Below are positions 60,558 to 64,000 of a DNA stretch of 64,000 nucleotides, piece by piece (position 1 is the stretch's first letter; every line of letters starts with the position of its first letter). The notes under the pieces are model-generated. The model ran no database searches and had not been told where the DNA came from. It worked only from the letters and a program-made list of their open reading frames with translations. The DNA is from DASYKT01 sp963718105 (lineage in GTDB: Bacteria; Acidobacteriota; Blastocatellia; Pyrinomonadales; Pyrinomonadaceae): NCBI GenBank assembly GCA_963718105.1, contig OY970352.1, positions 2,852,001-2,916,000 of the forward strand, read 5' to 3'. A program made the position numbers and the translations under genes.

Positions 60558-61031
60558 ATGCACACCGACGAACATTGGATGGCCATTGCGCTGGAAGCCG
60601 CCCGGCAAGCGCGTGATATTGACGAGGTTCCGATCGGCGCCTGCCTGGTAAATGCCGAAGGCTCGCTTGTCGCGATAGGACATAATCGCACGATCGTCGA
60701 CTGTGACCCGACGGCCCATGCGGAGATAGTAGTGCTGCGGGAAGCGGCCCGCAAAATCGGAAATTATCGTTTGACGGGCTCGGTGCTTTATACGACCATT
60801 GAACCTTGCGTTATGTGCGCCGGGGCCATTGTAAACGCACGGATCGAGCGTTTGGCCTATGGCACGGCAGACGAAAGATTCGGCGCGGTGAGGACGAAAT
60901 TCCAACTGTGCGACTCAAGCTCTTTGAATCATCAGGCAACGATCACTGCGGGCGTTTTGGAAACCGAATGCCGCGAATTAATGCAGGAATTCTTTCGCCT
61001 GAAAAGAAACGAAAAAAGTCTTAAGATCTGA
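60558..61031 (+). CDS. tadA: tRNA-specific adenosine deaminase
   Basis: The 157-residue protein is a cytidine-deaminase-fold zinc enzyme: His54 and Glu56 in HAEIVVLREA, and Cys84 and Cys87 in EPCVMCAGAIVNARIERLAYG. The zinc-water is activated by Glu56. TadA converts A34 to inosine in tRNA-Arg(ACG), letting one tRNA read CGU, CGC and CGA. The length and the DERFGAVRTKFQLCDSSSLNH segment are typical. It is encoded just upstream of two tRNA-Ser genes and the SRP RNA, a translation-related neighbourhood. Confidence 0.96.
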   Translation: MHTDEHWMAIALEAARQARDIDEVPIGACLVNAEGSLVAIGHNRTIVDCDPTAHAEIVVLREAARKIGNYRLTGSVLYTTIEPCVMCAGAIVNARIERLAYGTADERFGAVRTKFQLCDSSSLNHQATITAGVLETECRELMQEFFRLKRNEKSLKI

Positions 61032-61088
61032 TACCTAAGCTGAATTTGAAGATTTTAAGCCATGACCTTAGAATAAAATAGGCCTTGC

Positions 61089-61178
<90 letters not shown>

Positions 61179-61236
61179 TTACGATTTTGGATTTGGAATT
61201 TTGGATTCCGCATTCTCAGTTTCCACTGCCACATAA

Positions 61237-61368
61237 GATCCGAGGCATCGATACATTGAAACAGCTCTGGCTGTTACAGGTACGCCGATAGTAGGCGCGA
61301 TATTGGCCGGAACAATTTACGTCTGGATGGCGGATACGGGCGAGCCGGATATTACCGGCGACGAGTAA
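61237..61368 (+). pseudogene. Possible remnant of a small membrane-protein gene between two tRNA genes
   Basis: After an in-frame TAA (61234) the frame is open for 43 codons and encodes a convincing hydrophobic helix and acidic end (GTPIVGAILAGTIYVWM, then ADTGEPDITGDE, stop at 61366). No ATG, GTG or TTG with a ribosome site lies at its 5' end. It may be the tail of a decayed or integrated gene. Confidence 0.3.
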
Positions 61369-61407
61369 TTTTCGCTTTAATGTTTTATAATCTCATTTCA
61401 ACCGTGC

Positions 61408-61498
61408 GGAAAGGTGCAAGAGTGGTTGAATTGGCAGCATTGGAAATGCTGTGAACCTCAAAAGGGTTCCGTGGGTTCGAATCCCACCCTTTCCGCCA
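61408..61498 (+). tRNA. tRNA-Ser (anticodon GGA)
   Basis: The acceptor stem GGAAAGG pairs with CCTTTCC, with encoded GCCA. The D-stem is CAA/TTG, the anticodon stem is CAGCA/TGCTG with loop TTGGAAA (anticodon GGA, reads UCC and UCU), and the long variable arm is GAACC...GGTTC. The T-arm is identical to the neighbouring tRNA-Ser(CGA). The two probably arose by duplication. Confidence 0.96.
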
Positions 61499-61571
61499 TC
61501 CGATTTTAGATGCGCGATTTTGGATTAAAAACAGATCTTAAATCGTCGATCTAAGATCCAAATTGATTTAT

Positions 61572-61671
61572 GGCTTCAGGCTCCGCACAACGTTTGAGTT
61601 GTGAACCCCGCCAGGCCGGGAACGGAGCAACGGCAGCGATTTCAGCGTGTGTTGCGGTAAAGTCTGAAGCC
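61572..61671 (+). ncRNA. ffs: Signal recognition particle RNA (4.5S, small bacterial type)
   Basis: About 100 nt. The conserved apical domain is GTGAACCCCGCCAGGCCGGG followed by GAACGGAGCAACGGCAGCG, matching bacterial 4.5S RNA. The ends close as GGCTTCAG (61572-61579) with CTGAAGCC (61664-61671). It binds Ffh (SRP54) to target membrane and secreted proteins. It lies directly after two tRNA genes and before dnaX, an order with dnaX often seen in bacteria. Confidence 0.93.
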
Positions 61672-61693
61672 GCCCTTCTTTCTTGAATTTATT

Positions 61694-61759
61694 AATTATT
61701 CATTGTTCATTATTAATTGTTTATCAGTGAAAAATTAATTAATGAACAATGAATAATTT
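61694..61759. repeat. Inverted repeat covering the start of the metallo-beta-lactamase gene
   Basis: AATTATTCATTGTTCATT (61694-61711) is the reverse complement of AATGAACAATGAATAATT (61741-61758). The right arm includes the possible start codon at 61749. The structure could hide the ribosome-binding region if transcribed, or may be a chance copy of the TTCATTGTTCATT-type repeats. Confidence 0.6.
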
Positions 61760-62642
61760 TATGAGATCCCGTACCTGTTTTATAGTTTTCGCAGTTTCAT
61801 TAATTCTCGCCCTAAATACCTTTTCATTTTCCCAGTACACGCCGGCCGAACCGGACTGGAACCAACCCGTCGAGCCTTTTCGCATTGCGGGTAATATTTA
61901 TTACGTCGGCTCATCGGATGTGACTTCATATCTGATCACATCGCCCGAAGGCCACATTTTGATCGACAGCGGTTTTCGCGAAACTGTTCCGCTGATACAA
62001 AAAAATATCATCAAACTGGGTTTCAAGGTCGAAGATGTCAAGATCATTCTTAACAGCCATGCCCACTACGACCACGCCGGCGGCATTGCGGAACTCAAAC
62101 GCCTGACCAAAGGCGCTTTTTATGCCAGTGCGAAAGACGCCGGGCTTTTAGAAAGAGGCGGGCTCGACGATCCGAATTACAGTAACAAATATCCCTTCGA
62201 ACCGGTCAAGGCCGACAATATTCTAAAGAACGGCCAGAAAATAAAACTGGGGGGAGCTACCCTGACGGCTAATTTTACCCCCGGCCATACGCCGGGATGC
62301 ACCACCTGGACCACCACGGTGAAAGAAAACAAACAGGCTCTTAACGTCATCTTTGTCTGCAGCATTTCCGCTCCCGGCTACTCGCTGGTGGGTAATCAAA
62401 AATATCCGGGAATAGCGGAAGATTACCTGGGCACTTTTACCTGGCTGAAAAAACAAAAAGTCGACATTTTTCTGGGCGCGCACGGCAACGCCTACGATCT
62501 GGAGGAAAAATTGGGAAAAGCGGCTAAAGTGGCTAAAGCTCCGGCCGTCAACCCTTTCATCGACCCGCAGGGCTATAAAACCTATATCGAAGAAAACGAA
62601 AAGGCTTTTCTTGAAAAGTTGGCCGCACAAAAGCAGAAATAA
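61749..62642 (+). CDS. Subclass B3 metallo-beta-lactamase
   Basis: The 297-residue protein has a signal peptide (FIVFAVSLILALNTFSFS). The zinc ligands are His104, His106, Asp108 and His109 (NSHAHYDHAGG), His180 (FTPGHTPGCTTWT) and His245 (GAHGNAYDL). The HxHxDH set and the GAHG.AYDL ending are the pattern of subclass B3 (L1, GOB, FEZ type). Such enzymes hydrolyse penicillins, cephalosporins and carbapenems with two zinc ions in the periplasm. Environmental members are often chromosomal and may have other natural substrates; activity is not proven by sequence. An alternative ATG at 61761 (MRSRTCF) gives a tighter signal peptide. It lies just after the SRP RNA gene. Confidence 0.9.
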   Translation: MNNFMRSRTCFIVFAVSLILALNTFSFSQYTPAEPDWNQPVEPFRIAGNIYYVGSSDVTSYLITSPEGHILIDSGFRETVPLIQKNIIKLGFKVEDVKIILNSHAHYDHAGGIAELKRLTKGAFYASAKDAGLLERGGLDDPNYSNKYPFEPVKADNILKNGQKIKLGGATLTANFTPGHTPGCTTWTTTVKENKQALNVIFVCSISAPGYSLVGNQKYPGIAEDYLGTFTWLKKQKVDIFLGAHGNAYDLEEKLGKAAKVAKAPAVNPFIDPQGYKTYIEENEKAFLEKLAAQKQK

Positions 62643-62654
62643 GTGCGTTCTTCC

Positions 62655-62764
62655 CTGGAGCGCAGGCATCTTCCCTGCAAGATCGCGCAGCGATCTAAAT
62701 CTTTTATTTTACATTCGGTTAGCACGGCAAGCCGTGCTTGCAGGCAAGATGCCTGCGCTCCCAG
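62655..62764. repeat. Inverted REP pair, GGAGCGC family
   Basis: The left arm 62655-62678 has one mismatch in the GCAGGCA stem; the right arm 62740-62764 is intact. The spacer has GATCGC-GCA-GCGATC and AGCACGGC-AA-GCCGTGCT. It is nearly the same subtype as 60395-60505, suggesting recent spread between these two sites 2.3 kb apart. Confidence 0.9.
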
Positions 62765-62882
62765 GTTTACAGCCGCATTTCTGATTTTTCGGATTGGAGA
62801 AAAATACTAAACTGACCCACAACTTAAAATCTGCTTTAGTTGAATAACTAACCACAATTCACTATCATCTATTCACTAGCTC

Positions 62883-64000
62883 ATGTCTTACCAGGTAATA
62901 GCAAGAAAATGGCGCCCGCAAACCTTTGAGGAGGTTACGGGACAGGAAGCGGTTACGCGCACGCTGCGCAATGCCGTAGCGCATAACCGTTTGCAGCATG
63001 CTTATATTTTCTCGGGGGCCCGCGGGGTAGGCAAAACTACCACTGCCCGAATTCTGGCCAAAGCTTTAAATTGTCAAAAAACTGCCGGACCAAATCCCTT
63101 GCCTTGTAAAAGCGACGATCCGGACGCCTGCCAATCCTGCAAAGATATAACTGAAGGAAAAGCGGTCTTCGTTCAGGAGATCGACGCGGCCACGCATACC
63201 GGGATTGATACCGTGCGTAATGTAATAATCGATTCCGCGCTAAGCAACCCGCCAAAAGAAGTTAGATACAGAATTTTCATTATTGACGAAGTTCACATGT
63301 TATCGACGGCTTCTTTTAACGCGCTTCTGAAAACTATCGAAGAACCTCCTCCCTGGGCTGTCTTTATCATGGCGACGACCGAGCTGCACAAAGTTCCCGA
63401 CACGATCCTTTCGCGCTGCCAGGAATTTGAATTCAAGACCATCGCGCTGAATAAAATTTTCGACAGCCTGAAAAATATCGCCACGGTCGAAAAGGTGAAT
63501 ATTTCCGACGCCGCGCTGAAAGAAGTGGCCCGCGCCGGCGAGGGCTCGATGCGTGATGCGCAAAGCGCGTTTGACCAGGTGATAAGTTTTTCCGGTGAAA
63601 AGATAGAGGCCGAGGATGTAGTGAACGCGCTCGGAATTGCCGGCGTAGATATCCTGCTCCGCGCGGTAAAAGGCATCGCTGAACACAACACGCTGGAAGC
63701 TTTTGAGATCGTTGAAGACCTGACCAGCCGCGGGCATGACCTGCGCAGTTTCTGCCGCGACCTGCTGAGCTTTTTCCGCGACCTGATGGTGGCAAAAGTG
63801 GCTGCGAATGCCACCGGGCTGCTGGATTGGGCCGCGGTCAGCCGCGAAGATCTGAAAACACAAGCCGGGCAATTTTCCGAGGCCGATCTGCTGCGTTTTT
63901 TTAATTCGCTTGCCGACACTGAAACCCAGATCCGCACCGCCGCCCAGCCGCGCTATATTCTGGAGATCGGCCTGGTCAAGCTGATGGAAATGCGCCGCGT
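62883..64000 (+). CDS. dnaX: DNA polymerase III subunits gamma/tau (3' end beyond window)
   Basis: The frame opens at the ATG at 62883 and runs to the window end (372 codons seen). The clamp-loader AAA+ core is complete: GARGVGKT (Walker A, 45-52), zinc-binding Cys64, Cys75, Cys83 and Cys86, DEVH (135-138), the sensor region EEPPPWAVFIMATTELHKVP and the arginine-finger motif SRC (177-179). DnaX loads the beta clamp and holds the replisome together. The C-terminal tau region is beyond the window. No ribosome site is obvious. Confidence 0.97.
   Translation, partial: MSYQVIARKWRPQTFEEVTGQEAVTRTLRNAVAHNRLQHAYIFSGARGVGKTTTARILAKALNCQKTAGPNPLPCKSDDPDACQSCKDITEGKAVFVQEIDAATHTGIDTVRNVIIDSALSNPPKEVRYRIFIIDEVHMLSTASFNALLKTIEEPPPWAVFIMATTELHKVPDTILSRCQEFEFKTIALNKIFDSLKNIATVEKVNISDAALKEVARAGEGSMRDAQSAFDQVISFSGEKIEAEDVVNALGIAGVDILLRAVKGIAEHNTLEAFEIVEDLTSRGHDLRSFCRDLLSFFRDLMVAKVAANATGLLDWAAVSREDLKTQAGQFSEADLLRFFNSLADTETQIRTAAQPRYILEIGLVKLMEMRR

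Overview
The window looks like a chromosomal segment of a free-living Gram-negative-type bacterium. The mix of protein families (TonB-dependent receptor with a carboxypeptidase-like N-terminal domain, S9 and M24 peptidases, DUF4097 adhesin-like proteins, Fis-type HTH/TPR regulator, YVTN propeller) and the many short intergenic foldback repeats fit Acidobacteriota, probably Blastocatellia. This placement is inference from family content; there is no rRNA or other decisive marker here. Base composition is near 50% GC in most genes, and clearly lower around 38.2-40.5 kb. No CRISPR array, rRNA operon, phage module or intact insertion sequence was seen.

Layout. 0-6.2 kb: 3' end of an S9 peptidase gene, then a putative haem/iron acquisition group on the minus strand (ChaN-like protein, TonB-dependent receptor, haem oxygenase, small CxxC protein). 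6.5-12 kb: uvrA and a membrane-bound PAS-GGDEF-EAL protein. 12.2-28.3 kb: eleven minus-strand genes forming an exopolysaccharide/capsule locus (O-antigen-ligase-like protein, two GT2 enzymes, flippase, two asparagine-synthase-type amidotransferases, polysaccharide-deacetylase-like protein, heparinase-type lyase, FemAB/GNAT-like protein, GT4-like glycosyltransferase, YdcF-like protein). 28.6-30.6 kb: a sigma-like HTH protein and a divergent zinc-finger anti-sigma-like protein. 31.5-38 kb: a long-chain acyl-CoA synthetase, then a second polysaccharide group (DegT aminotransferase, TPR protein, O-antigen polymerase/ligase, hotdog thioesterase). 38.2-40.1 kb: an AT-rich pair made of a TPR/Fis-HTH regulator and a divergent small secreted peptide, with a structured element after the peptide gene; this is the best candidate for an undescribed signalling system.

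40.5-53.3 kb: polyphosphate kinase; an ECF sigma factor, anti-sigma factor and two adhesin-like proteins in one transcription unit; TraB/GumN-like and DUF6868-like proteins; a secreted protein with four rhodanese domains followed by a class V aminotransferase; an AraC regulator and an inositol-phosphatase-family enzyme. 53.7-64 kb: a 16-repeat YVTN propeller protein, an M24 peptidase/esterase/zinc-ribbon group, a DUF2270 protein, tadA, two tRNA-Ser genes, the SRP RNA, a subclass B3 metallo-beta-lactamase and the 5' part of dnaX.

A window-wide feature is a family of paired inverted hairpin repeats (REP/BIME-like). Seven pairs share the outer sequence GGAGCGC, but their hairpin stems differ in sequence and keep pairing by compensatory change. 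Other foldback families occur alone or nested inside them.
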